From NCBI GenBank assembly GCA_947179485.1, contig OX359246.1, positions 59,995,632-60,059,631 on the forward strand: a stretch of DNA of 64,000 bases. Direction: 5' to 3'. The stretch comes from Allacma fusca (lineage: Eukaryota; Arthropoda; Collembola; Symphypleona; Sminthuridae). The notes beneath the pieces were generated by a model. The model was given only the letters and a program-made list of their open reading frames with translations. It had not been told where the DNA came from and did not search any database. Position 1 is the stretch's first letter. Every line of letters begins with the position of its first letter. Both the position numbers and the translations under genes were made by a program. Shown piece after piece: positions 24,052 to 34,665 of the stretch.

Positions 24052-24642
24052 ATCAAAACACTGAAATCTGCAATTCAGTACGGGAATCTCAATACTTCTC
24101 AAATAATCGGTGAAGTACAGTAAGAATTTATGTAGACTAGCAGCGTCCCTGTCATACAATGCTGGTTGAAGATATAGTAATTAGTTGAAATTGTAGACAG
24201 CTGGTCATAAATAAGTAACTGAATTCAATATTTCATACAAACAGCGGAAAAAGGAAGTGAATAATGAAAGTTACTTTTGTTAAATATGTACGTATGAAAA
24301 ATTGTTTGGAGGCCAGCGTGAAACACCAACAATCAAATTCTCTAATTGCCTTCTCACACTCAACGTATTCCCTGAGAGAGAAAGAGAGATACACATACAT
24401 ATGTATGTATCTACATACTTGTAAATAGGAATGTAATTTCCATGCAGTCAGGTTTTTGCAGTACTCTATAGCCTCCGGTCTTCTGTTACTTCTAGGGAAA
24501 GAGAAAGCGATTTAAAAATAGTTCTAACCTATTTTCAGAGTCGGACTTGCCCAACGCTATATACCTTCAAAAGGTTTCAAAATCTAAGAACTACTTTTCC
24601 AAAGATTTTCTAATATCAGTCTTTGAAAATTCACCTTCCAGC
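24052..24642. other. Upstream region of F-box gene copy B
   Basis: AT-rich with a short GAGAGAAAGAGAGA tract at about 24373. An acceptor, CTATTTTCAG at about 24538, followed by an open frame to MDQEEY suggests that a 5' exon or 5' UTR intron precedes the start used here. The matching stretch before copy C is also open. No promoter motif is convincing. Confidence 0.35.
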
Positions 24643-27600
24643 ATGGATCAAGAAGAATACAATCTCATAGGACATCTGGCAAGCCAAGTTTTTTCAAATC
24701 ATTTGGTAAATCTAATAGATTTACTATTAATTATTATTTAAGAGAGAATTAATTTTTACAGCGCTCATAAATCTCTATGCATACATACATAGATATACAT
24801 CCACACAGGGCGGCTCAAAACTATTGGTCATTTTAAAGTACCTATATATAAATCATAAAATATTTGATTCCCCCAGTTTCATATAAATTTTGTTTCCAAT
24901 TTCCTCAAATTTGGTTGACTTAACTTGGTGAATATTTGGGGACACACGATTAGAAAACGTGAACCAAAATCGGAATTATTTAAGAATTTGGAAATAAACA
25001 TTCAGAGATTTCATTTCATTCCAAATTGGAATAAGAGCTTGTGATTCGGTCAGAAATTCCGTCAGATTATCAATCCCGGTTATTGTCCCCGTCCCAGCCC
25101 GATATTTAAAAAAATGGAGTTCCCAATTAAGTCCTGGAAATTGGGCACAGGATTAATTACTGTCGTGTCCGTGCGCCGACATATTTCTCACTATCAACTA
25201 TCTCGACGCGTTTAAAATTGCCTCGAAGCCAAGTTGCTTAAGTACTTTGTCTGTAAATATTTTGTCAAATTATTCTCAATAATTTGTAGGTTTAAGGCAA
25301 CCCAGTTCATGACTACTATGTATAGCTAATTATCTAACAATATCTTCGATTGAAATACATGGGGGCACAAGTGTGTCTACCTATGTATATTTAAAGTGTA
25401 CTTGCGCATGTACCGTATAAAGTATCTACTACAATTACTTTTTTTCAAGTATTTTGCGCAATATATTTCATGAGAACTGAAATGTTTATATAATCATGTA
25501 TCAGCGCTAAAGAGACGAAATGACGTATACAGTTTTAAATCAAACATTTTCAAATCGTTTTGAGTCATCCATTTCATATATAGACCATTTGTACTACATA
25601 GATATGAAGCTTAACTAGCGATGCGTAATAATTATTATCTCTTATTACCTTTTATTTTCAACATTTTCTATAGTCACATTTAAGTGGTAATCAATACAAA
25701 ATTCAATACGATTTTCTTTCCAATGTTGTTATAAAAATTGTAGGCTATTTTAAACCCACAAAAATCATTCTCTTAACTAACCAAACTTCTATTTCAGCTC
25801 CTCAAAACGATATGGAGATATTTTTCCGTGGAAACTTTAAATACGCTGTCTCTTGTCTGCCGGGATTTTTGTGCCATTTCCCGAAAGGTATTACGAGATC
25901 ATCATATCACAACATTGGGCATAAGTATTAGTTTTGATGGACCGTGCCAGCGGTTAGAAATTGCAGAGGAAATAATCCGAAATTCCAAGGACAGTCCATA
26001 CAACAGCATAGCACTTTTCAAGCCCAAGAAATGCCGTTCTTTCTATTTCAGTTGTTCGAACAATTGCAGGGAAGGGAATTTGGAGGTCATGTATCCGAGT
26101 ATATTACAATGTGACAAATGGAAAAGTATAGGGATCTTCGTGCCCTACCATTGTGACCAAAATTGCCCATCCCTGAAACTATTTTGGATGTTGATCTTCC
26201 AGAATGCCAAATCAGTCAAAAAGCTATGCTTCACTGGTAACGCCACTGTAATTCGAAAAAACCTCGATGATTACATTAAAACAAATGGGACAGACAACAA
26301 ACCCTGTTTTCCAGAATTAGAATTCTTGGAGATTGGTACGACTTGTGCGAATATCGTGAATCCGTTTCTTCTGTCGTCCCCAAAGCTAACAGTAATTCGT
26401 GGCTCAATATTTCTGCAACACCTAATGAATTCTAATTTTTGTTCACCTTGTATTCCTAAGGATAAGTGGGGAATGTTCACGTGTTCAGAGGTCGCAAGAC
26501 CTCAAGAATTAATGACACTGGCAGCCTGTGGGATAAGATTAGAAAAATTAAAAATTATGAATGGCATGGTGTCCATGTTCTGGCCAGAAGACACCCAAGA
26601 CTTCCAAACAAGTTTAACTCTGCCCCAACAAATGTTTACAAAAACTCTCACAAAACTGAGTACTTGGTGTAGAAATGCGGCTTTCATAGCAACTCGTGCC
26701 ACCGAACCGCTTTTAAAACTGGAATCTTTGAGCCTAGGCTACTACAGATCTTCATGTCCTGATCCACCACTCATCTCCATGCGTCAATGTACTTTAGGAG
26801 CAATTGATTTTGACCGCGCCTTCCCTCGTCTAAGAAAAATGACAATTAAATATCTACAATTGGAAAATGCTTTTCTCTCTCGAGAAGTAAGTCTTCGGCC
26901 GGGTTTATACAAGAGCAGCTCCGTGACCCACTTGAAAATTATTCACAAGCTCTCTGAAGACTGTTTAGCAGAAATTGCTAGAATGTTCCCTAGCGTAGAA
27001 ATATTAGAAGTAGTCGACATTACCTATGTCTCCGTGGCGTCCCGTCAGGATTTACAGAAAATATTTCGATTTTGGGGAATCAGTGGTAATTTCCGGCGCC
27101 TCAAAACTGTGAGACTTGTTTGCTCTTTGCCTGCCGTGAGTTTTGATGACTACATGGGATACGTAGAGTGTGGGAAGACAATCGGAGACTTGGATTGTCG
27201 GTGGAAATTCACGCTGGCCTCCAAACAATTTTCCGTATTTAACAAAAGTAACGTCTTATATTCACTTCCTTTTTCCTGCGGTTTGTATCAAATTTTGAAT
27301 TCAGTTATTTATGACCAGCTGATACTATACTATGCATGTCTTCATTCAGCTTCTTACTGTATTTCACAGATCATTTGAGAAGCATTGAGATTCACGTACG
27401 GAATTGCAGATCCAGTGTCTTGACGCATGATGAAGCCTCCAACATTTTGTCAATTCGAGCTGCGAAGATGATCGGAGCCAACCTTCCGGGATTTATGGTC
27501 ATATTACGGTTCCCCTGCCGTTGTAAACGATGTGAGTAATGTTTATTTCTTTCCGTATATACATGCATAGGATGAGATTACTCCCACTATATAAGCGATA

Positions 27601-27936
27601 CTATTGTAAAACAATGATGATTTATGATATAAAGGTTTTACAGTCCCAATTCCCGTTTACACAATATTTAAGACTACGCATCTAAGGAACAGTATTGACC
27701 GTATTTACACAGAGAAAAATAATTCCCTGGTCAGTGGACATCATTTTCATCGAAAGTGCACTGCGTGTCGAAATTTGGATCTAATTGAACTGTTTTAAAA
27801 ATTTTTTCCAGGCAATCAAATAGATGAAACTTATTTCCAGCATTTGAGACCCTTTTCTACAATCTCTCATTCCCTAAGTGTTCATGGTTTACTGGAGATC
27901 AAAATAATATTCGGGAATAAGAGCCTTAAAATGTAG
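24643..27936 (+). CDS. F-box/LRR protein, copy B
   Basis: Exons 24643-24705, 25798-27247, 27370-27531 and 27812-27936 join in phases 0, 1 and 1 into 599 codons. Residues about 14-50 are the F-box: QVFSNHLLLKTIWRYFSVET then LNTLSLVCRDFCAIS, split by intron 1. The rest contains irregular leucine-rich repeats (FPELEFLEIG, LLKLESLSLG, FPRLRKMTIKYL, FPSVEILEVVDI, FRRLKTVRLV). F-box proteins usually dock on Skp1 and present substrates to an SCF ubiquitin ligase; the LRRs would be the substrate side. The substrate is unknown. Copies A and C share the exon plan. The Met at 24643 is conserved in copy C as MDPEEY, but the frame stays open upstream, so an earlier start in another exon is possible. Stopping at the end of exon 2 would lose the C-terminus conserved in copy C. 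Confidence 0.85.
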
Positions 27937-28215
27937 GCGTGTAATGACTTTCACAGACCAAGATGAAGATCTTTTTAAAAAGTATCCTGTATTATTGGAA
28001 CGTAATTATACACAGGATTTATGTACAGTTCCAACCACGAAACAAGATGCAGTTAGCGCTCCCGCTCCCGCATCAGTTCCTGATTCCTGCCTAATTACGT
28101 TTTAAAAGTAATTAAAGGCTATTGTTTACAATAATTACTTGTGTTTTCTTATTGCTTTTCATGCAATTCATGTGTTGGAAAATTTACACATTAAATGCTG
28201 AAAGTGAGGGGGTAG
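27937..28215 (+). other. 3' flank of F-box copy B
   Basis: Matches the 3' flank of copy A (about 19276-19668) up to GAAAGTGAG, the point where R1 sequence begins in both places. No separate gene. Confidence 0.5.
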
Positions 28216-28930
28216 AATTTGAGGTCAAATAACCTCCATGAATAAAATTAGTTATTTACCACGAAAATGATTGGCAAAATAATTTCACGTACACGGTGGG
28301 CACAACTTCAATAAACGTTCAAAATATTTATTTATACAAATTAATTTATACATAGTATTAATTACACCATTTAAAACAATGGCGTACATGTAAATATTTA
28401 TGTACGTCTGTTGTTACTACATCTGAATACAGGGTAGTACAAGGATGCTTGAACTGGTTAAACTTTAGAGAAATGTAAAAAAAAATTTAAATGGCTTAAC
28501 TAATTCATATTTTTAAAAATAACAGTAATGATTATTTTAAATAATCGAAAAATCAATATTCAATTTTTCAATTTTTATTGATTGTAATATGCAATATATT
28601 GAATGTTACTACTAGTATATCATTTGCCTGACGAAGAGTAAAAGCTCGAAACGTTGCTGCGAATAAAATATAAGCCTTGTGTTAAAAAGTGAACCTCTAC
28701 CCTTATTTAATATATTAAACTTTAGAGAAGTTGCTTCCATAGATATAATTAAATAATTCCTCGAATTGGTAGTCATGGGCTGTAAGGGTTAAGGACATTT
28801 GAGCGGACCATGAATGGTTGACTTTATGCTTTAGAAAGTTCATAAAAATCGAAATTATCGTTAAGGATGGAGTTATCAAATTTTTGGTAGTCCTGAGCCA
28901 AATAAACAATTGCCTCACCCTGAGCCTTCA
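28216..28930 (+). repeat. Long-TIR repeat R1, copy 3 (left half)
   Basis: From TGAATAAAATTAGTTATTTA (about 28239) it follows R1 copy 2, including CATTTAAAACAATGG and GACATTTGAGCGGACC (about 28795). It carries a 242-bp insertion at 28473-28714 and stops at about 28900, where the fold-back structure begins. The outer left arm seen in copy 2 is absent. Confidence 0.7.
28473..28714 (+). mobile_element. Short retroposon tail with 15-bp TSD
   Basis: TTAAACTTTAGAGAA occurs on both sides (28458-28472 and 28715-28729), and R1 copy 2 is uninterrupted here. The 242-bp insert contains CTGACGAAGAG followed by AGCTCGAAACGTT, a motif often found near the 3' end of Penelope-like and some non-LTR elements. 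The duplication length fits target-primed insertion of a 5'-truncated copy. There is no coding sequence. The family is a guess from the motif. Confidence 0.6.
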
Positions 28931-29158
28931 TAATTTCCCGGAGATTAAAAGGACACCGCACAATCCTTACGAGAATATGCCCCCTGTTTGATCTCGATAA
29001 GAAAATTACTGGAGGGTGCACCTTGAAGAGTAGATCATTTTTGATAATTGGCCCAAAGAAATCGTAATGCAGGATTCGGAGATATCCCGGGTTAAAGTTA
29101 CCGAAAAATGAGGGGGGGGGGGCTCAAGGGGTCCCAAAAATTTCAAACCGTGAATATT

Positions 29159-29790
29159 GGTGCCTTAAAATCATTCGAATTGCCCGCAAATAGACTAGAA
29201 CTTTTAGTTTAAGCCCAAATAAGCTGCCTGTCAAGTTTGGTTTCATTTAGTGACACGATGACCAAGCTGTGACCTCCGAGGTCAATATCTTGTCCATACC
29301 GGATTTGGTGCCCTAAAATCATTCGAATCGCCTGCAAATAGACTAGAACTTTTCGTTTAAGCCCAAATAAGCTGCCTGTCAAGTTTGGTTCCATTTAGTG
29401 ACACCATGACCAAGCTGTGACCTCCGACGTCAATATCTTGTCCGTACCGGATTTGGTGCCTTAAAATCATTCGAATTGCCCGCAAATAGACTAAAACTTT
29501 TAGTCTAAGCCCACATAAGCTGCCTGTCAAGTTTGGTCCCATTTAGTGACACGATGACCTAGCTGTGACCTCCGAAGTCAATACCTTATCCATACCGAAT
29601 TTGGTGCCTGAAAATCATTCGAATTGCCCGCAAATAGACTAGAACTTTTAGTTGAAGCCCATATAAGTTTCCTGTCAAGTTTGGTTCCATTTGGTGACAC
29701 GATGACCCGGCTGTGACGTCGGAGGTCAATATTACATCCATACCGGATTTAGTGCCTAAAAATCATTCTATTTGCCCGTAAATATTCATA
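29159..29790 (+). repeat. 148-bp tandem array, left (4 units plus part)
   Basis: Units start at 29159, 29307, 29455, 29603 and 29751, exactly 148 bp apart, each opening with a GGTGCC-like motif followed by AAAATCATTC. Each contains GTGACACGATGACC and the palindromic GACCTCCGAGGTC with variants. Units are roughly 90% alike by eye. Open frames of 61 codons in the units are by-products. Confidence 0.9.
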
Positions 29791-31300
29791 TAAATATATA
29801 TACAAAATTTGTGAAATCAATTTTTTTCCTCACAACAGCAGTGATGGGCATTTTAGCAAGCTCTATTCTATTGTACTTATATTTATTTATATATTTTCCA
29901 CGGGTGCCGCCACTATCAAACTACTCCACCAGCGGGTTTGGATAGAATAGACGAGCTCTACTGCTATTATGATTTGCTGACTTGCTAGCAATTATTTTAT
30001 TCAATTATAAGTTAAAGTTATTGGCGCTACACTAACTCTATTTTACTCTCCAAATTTGTGTTAACTCTGCTAGCTACTACTGCCTCTACCCAAAAATACA
30101 ATGTTTAAAGAGAAATTCATGGTGTTTTAGAATAAAGTAGTAGAATTTAATACAAACAGTAATGAAGTTAGATCCAATAGTCGTCACTGGTGGCTATAAA
30201 TGGTCATTAAGAATCTGAATTATAATTCCATTTCTGCTAATTTCACGTTAAGAGCTTTTGAGGTATTATTGAATACAATAAGATCGGTACTTCATCAGTA
30301 CAGCTAAAAAATTACCCGAATATAAAGGGAATGAAACAATATGTGTATATATACATATATATCTTCGCAGTTATTATTATTGGAACCCCTAATGGCTGTG
30401 TACATTTCCGAGCATCCTAAAACGCATAACATCGTTATTTAAAGCTCCGGACTGCCCGGTTCTTTGGAAATCGTATGAATAGTAATTATATACATATCTA
30501 TTAGTATTACATTATTATACATTTAGCAGTTATTAAAGAACTGTTACAAATAACGGCTATACGCAAAAATCAAAAGTGAAATTTAAAGCTTTCGTCAGAA
30601 TCTAAAATAAAGATTTTTTTAAAGATCATACTCGCGGAAGGGAGTGCAATACCCACTTACTCACTTTATGAAAAATCAAGAAGTGAATAAAATTTAGAGC
30701 ACTGGTTCTACCTCTACTCGTACTACAGGTATCGAAATTGGGATCCTAAACAAAGCTCCTCTTCTCACTTAATTTTATGCGAACATACTATGTTCCTCTA
30801 CCTCGATTATGCTAATATATTTGCATACCTGTACTAATTTTTAACTAAAGTTTTAAGCAATTTTGGAACAATTGCTATACTTGTTCTTACGACAACAGGT
30901 ATGAGATTATGCTGACATACGATGTCATTGCCGGGATATTACGTCAACAGTGTAAACATAAATACCATCATAGTGAATGGAGCATATGAGAAACGTATAG
31001 TATAATCTCGAAGTCGTCGACTACGATGTAGAAAAAACGATACTTTAAAGCTACCCACGTGGTCACTGACCAAATTCAAAAAGGAACCAAACTCAGAAAC
31101 TGCAAAAATTGTACATATTCAAAAGGATTGAGGTAATTTTGAGACCACTCAAACACGTTTTATCTAAGTATAAGTAATATATTTATGAACCCATCAGTTC
31201 TCTGCAACGCCCAGAGGTCACCAACTGGAACCAAACTTGGCAGGCGACTTACTGGTACAACATGAGAAAGATCTATTCCGGGCCGATTTCATTAAGGTTA
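29791..31300. other. Centre of the fold-back element
   Basis: AT-rich, with no gene. At 29839 the sequence CAGTGATGGGCATTTTAGC followed by CTCTATT/TCTACT words is a single visible head of a word element; its other end was not found. TCTACTC words recur near 30060 and 30710. Confidence 0.4.
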
Positions 31301-32150
31301 GGGGCGGGAAACCGGTATAGATGCGCTGTTTGTATACAATGTCACTGATGCTTCACAAGGTCACTAACTGAAACCAAACGTGACAGGCAGCTCATCTGGG
31401 CTTAAACCGAATCTTCTAGCATATTTGCTGGAAATTAGAATGATGTTTAGGCAATAACACCGGTATGTGTGTGATATTGCCCTCGGAGGTCACATCTGGG
31501 TCATCGTGTCACCAAATGGAACCAATCTTGACAGGAAACTTATCTGGACTTGAACTAAACGTTCTAGTCTATTTGCTGGTAACTCGAATAATTTTTAGGA
31601 ACCGAATCCGGTATGGATAAGGTATTGACCTCGCGGGTCACATCTGGGTCATCGTGGCACCAAATGGAACCAAACTTGCCAGGAAACGTATCTGGGCTTA
31701 AACTAAAAGTTCTAGTCTATTTTCGGGCAATTCAAATGATTTGTAGACACTAAATCCGGTACGGATAAGGTATTGACTTCGGAGGTCACAGCTTGGTCAT
31801 CGTGTCACTAAATGGAACCAAACTTGACAAGCAGCTTATGTGGGCTTAAACTAAACGTTCTAGTCTATTTGCGGGCAATTCAAATGATTTGTAGACACTA
31901 AATCCGGTACGGACAAGATATTGACCTCGGAGGTCACAGCTTGGTCATCGTGTCACTAAATGGAACCAAACTTGACAAGCAGCTTATGTGGGCTTAAACT
32001 AAAAGTTCTAGTCTATTTGCGGGCAATTCGAATGATTTTAAGGCACCAAATCCGGTATGGACAAGATATTGACCTCGGAGGTCACAGCTTGGTCATCGTG
32101 TCACTAAATGGAACCAAACTCGGCACACGTTGAATATATGTCTAATGAAA
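31300..32150 (-). repeat. 148-bp tandem array, right (about 5-6 units, inverted)
   Basis: Equivalent points lie at 31449, 31597, 31745, 31893 and 32041, again 148 bp apart, with a more diverged unit before them. The units are the reverse complement of the left array (GGTCATCGTGTCACTAAATG). Units close to the right arm are most like the left array; those toward the centre have diverged more. Confidence 0.88.
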
Positions 32151-32539
32151 GCCCTAGTTCTAATCTGGGCCAGTTTCATCAGCGTTTAGAATATGAAACC
32201 GGTATCGACGTTCTTTGACCTCTTGAGGTCAGTATCTTGGAAAGTTGAGGTCATATCTGGCTGAAATTTTTTTTACACGTTATTTAATTTTTATTCTTGT
32301 CATTTTTGAAGTTCTAAATGTTCTAATCGCTAATTTTCACGGTTTGAAATTTTTGGGACCCGTTGAGCCCCCCCTCATTTTTCGGTAACTTTAACCCGGG
32401 ATATCTCCGAATCCTGCATTACGATTTCTTTGGGCCAATTATCAAAAATGATCTACTCTTCAAGGTGCACCCTCCAGTAATTTTCTTATCGAGATCAAAC
32501 AGGGGGCATATTCTCGTAAGGATTGTGCGGTGTCCTTTC

Positions 32540-33449
32540 CAGAGCTGCGGTCAAGTTCATGTTAAAACTTGTCATGTTCATGTCAAGGTCAAGTTCATGT
32601 CAAGTTCGGTTTGACGATTATTTTAACTTGACCATGAAGCATCATGTTCGAGTTTACGTCAAATTTTCACTCGACATTCAAGTCCGAATCATGTTCAAGT
32701 TCAAGTCTTCATCCTCCAACTTGACAACATTGTCATGTTCATGGTCGGTTCAGCCATCTGGAAAAACTTGAACATGAGCATGTCATTTCAAGTTGATGTT
32801 AAAAACGATGAATAAAACGTGATTGCAAGATATCCTTTATTTACAGCTTGTACCTGATTTAAAATTTCAACGGTTTGCAAACAGGAGCATCTAAAATACA
32901 TACACGCATGTATAAAAAAAACTCAACGTGCTTATTCCCGTCAACCGCATGGTAAAGTAAAGTCATATCATAAAGCTGAAATACAGTAAATGAAATCAAT
33001 AAAACTAAGTTAATTAGAAGTGGTCCACATTTATACTGACTGAAAAAGCGTCCGGTGGTCAAAGTTTCAGAGAAACCCCTGGGGGAATGTTGATTAAAAT
33101 ATTGTGGTTATTAATTTTGTCTATTGCATTTTAAGCTGACATAACATAAAAGGTTGCAATGTTGAGTCCTTACTTAATTTATTTTTTACCCGTATAACTT
33201 TAAATTCGTGATCATGTTCAAGTTCAAGTGCATGTTCGGGTCAAGTAACGGAGCTAACTTGATCTTCATGTTAGCACCATGTTCAAGTTCGGTGAAATCA
33301 ACTTGAACTTATCATACTTTCATGGTCAAGTTATGACGTGAACTTGAAGTACTCAGGTCATGTTCAGATCGTGGTTTATTTAAAATTGTCATGTTCGAGT
33401 CATGTTCACGTTCGAATCGCTATTTGAACCGAACATGAACGCAGCTCTG
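32540..33449. mobile_element. hAT-like element E7 (AAGTTCATG word), 8-bp TSD
   Basis: Ends CAGAGCTGCGGTCAAG and, from the right, CAGAGCTGCGTTCATG. GTCCTTTC flanks both sides exactly (32532-32539, 33450-33457). About 230 bp at each end are degenerate AAGTTCATGTC in both orientations around a core of about 430 bp (32790-33210) without a recognisable gene. It splits the edge of the right arm of the fold-back element. Confidence 0.87.
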
Positions 33450-33457
33450 GTCCTTTC

Positions 33458-33745
33458 ATAAAAACCACAATAACATCAATAATATTTTACCAGAATGCCG
33501 CATCTCATTTAATATTACATATTTAGGCACTATATCGTTGGCTAAATTCTAAAAAGTACCATTTTTATTTCATAGCCCATGCTTTTCAATTGGTTCGCAA
33601 ATGAAAATGGTACTTTTTAGAATTTAGCCAACGAAATATTCTTTTCCTCCACGCACACACACATAAAATCATCTTTTCGATACCGTGGTCAGAATTTTGT
33701 CAATTCATTTTTAGCATTTATTTTCTCTTGGAAGTAATGTTTTGA
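33458..33745 (-). repeat. Inverted R1 fragment with a small palindrome inside
   Basis: The minus strand matches R1 copy 2 at about 20640-20820 (GATGTTATTGTG, TTCTGACGGTATCGAAA). It is interrupted at 33540-33640 by a palindromic MITE whose arms read CGTTGGCTAAATTCTAAAAA and pair with the complementary right arm. The same arm type bounds 6303-6892. Confidence 0.65.
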
Positions 33746-34665
33746 AACCTAGTTCACCTAGTGACTAACAATACGGTCACAAATATTTCTTCAAATGAGC
33801 CTGCAAAGTGTACAGATGGTAGGGGTTTCGGAAATAAATATCCCAAATAAAAATACATACTCAGGAAAAAAATGCCAACTGAGGGATTCTCCTTTGCTCG
33901 AGGTTTTTGAAAATTGTGAACATATTTGATCGCCTATGGGTCTGGGTATAATTGTTTGTAGTTTTGAAAAAAATGCTTGAAAATGGGAATGAACTACTAT
34001 GAACTACTAACTTACCCCATATGCTGGAGTAGAAAAAGGATTAATTACATTGTAGATATCTGTTCTAACAAGGTTCATAGATACTTTTACATAAAAATAA
34101 GTCAGAAGCTGATTTTTTTAACATGTATTGTGAATTCGGGACTTGAACTTATATCCTAAATTCGTTCTTTTCATCCTTAGCTGTAAATTGCAGATATAAT
34201 TTTAGTTGCAACTATGTATTAACATGATAACTTTCATTATCATTTTTTCACAATCATAAACTATATACACATGTCAATGAGTCCAAGTTGGGAAATGTTG
34301 TCGGGAGTTGTTGTTATACGGTAAATCATTTATCCATTCTAGAAACTTATTTTTTTGCATACAGATCGACACTTATTTAAATTCAAGCAAAAACCGTCCA
34401 AACAACAACATATAAATAGTTAAAGCCCCATTCCAGAGACAAACTCACGCCCTATTTTTCCTCTAACAATAAATTTAAGAAAGTTTTAAAGCCCTTGATT
34501 CGTTCGGCTTCCCTTATTGGTGGGCAAGTAAGAAAAACAGTTTATAAATAGTTCATACCTAATTTGATAGTTTGACTTCGTCCTACACCCAATATTGTCA
34601 ACATCGACCAACTATACTTTCCCAAATATTTTCTAACCTCAGTCTTGGAAAATTTCCCTGCCAGC
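33746..34665. other. Upstream region of F-box gene copy C
   Basis: AT-rich with no supported gene. From about 34575 the frame leading to MDPEEY is open, and CTAATTTGATAG could be an acceptor, so a further 5' exon is possible. Confidence 0.35.

Larger units (their letters stand above)
28951..33457. mobile_element. Fold-back element with inverted 148-bp arrays
   Basis: The outer arms (28951-29155 and, inverted, 32339-32531) are nearly identical over about 195 bp; AAAGGACACCGCACAATCC marks the left edge. Inside them, direct arrays of a 148-bp unit face each other in opposite orientation, around a non-repetitive centre (29791-31300). Without the later insertion E7 the structure is about 3.6 kb. 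R1 sequence lies on both outer sides. Long arms with internal tandem repeats resemble fold-back transposons. No transposase and no clear target-site duplication was found, so the class is open. Confidence 0.65.

Noticed and set aside
23556-24056. Many overlapping frames on both strands
   Set aside because: All derive from the TGGTCTGGTCC words of E8.
28640-28700. Hammerhead ribozyme core (CTGACGA ... GAAAC) in the retroposon tail
   Set aside because: The core and a possible stem II are present, but I could not build stems I and III or a proper cleavage triplet from the flanks.
29209-29542. Repeated 61-codon minus-strand frames
   Set aside because: They recur because of the 148-bp unit and have no independent support.
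29839-30910. A complete word element starting CAGTGATGGGCAT with flank CACAACAG
   Set aside because: A near match to the flank (GACAACAG, about 30892) exists, but the sequence before it does not pair with the left end.
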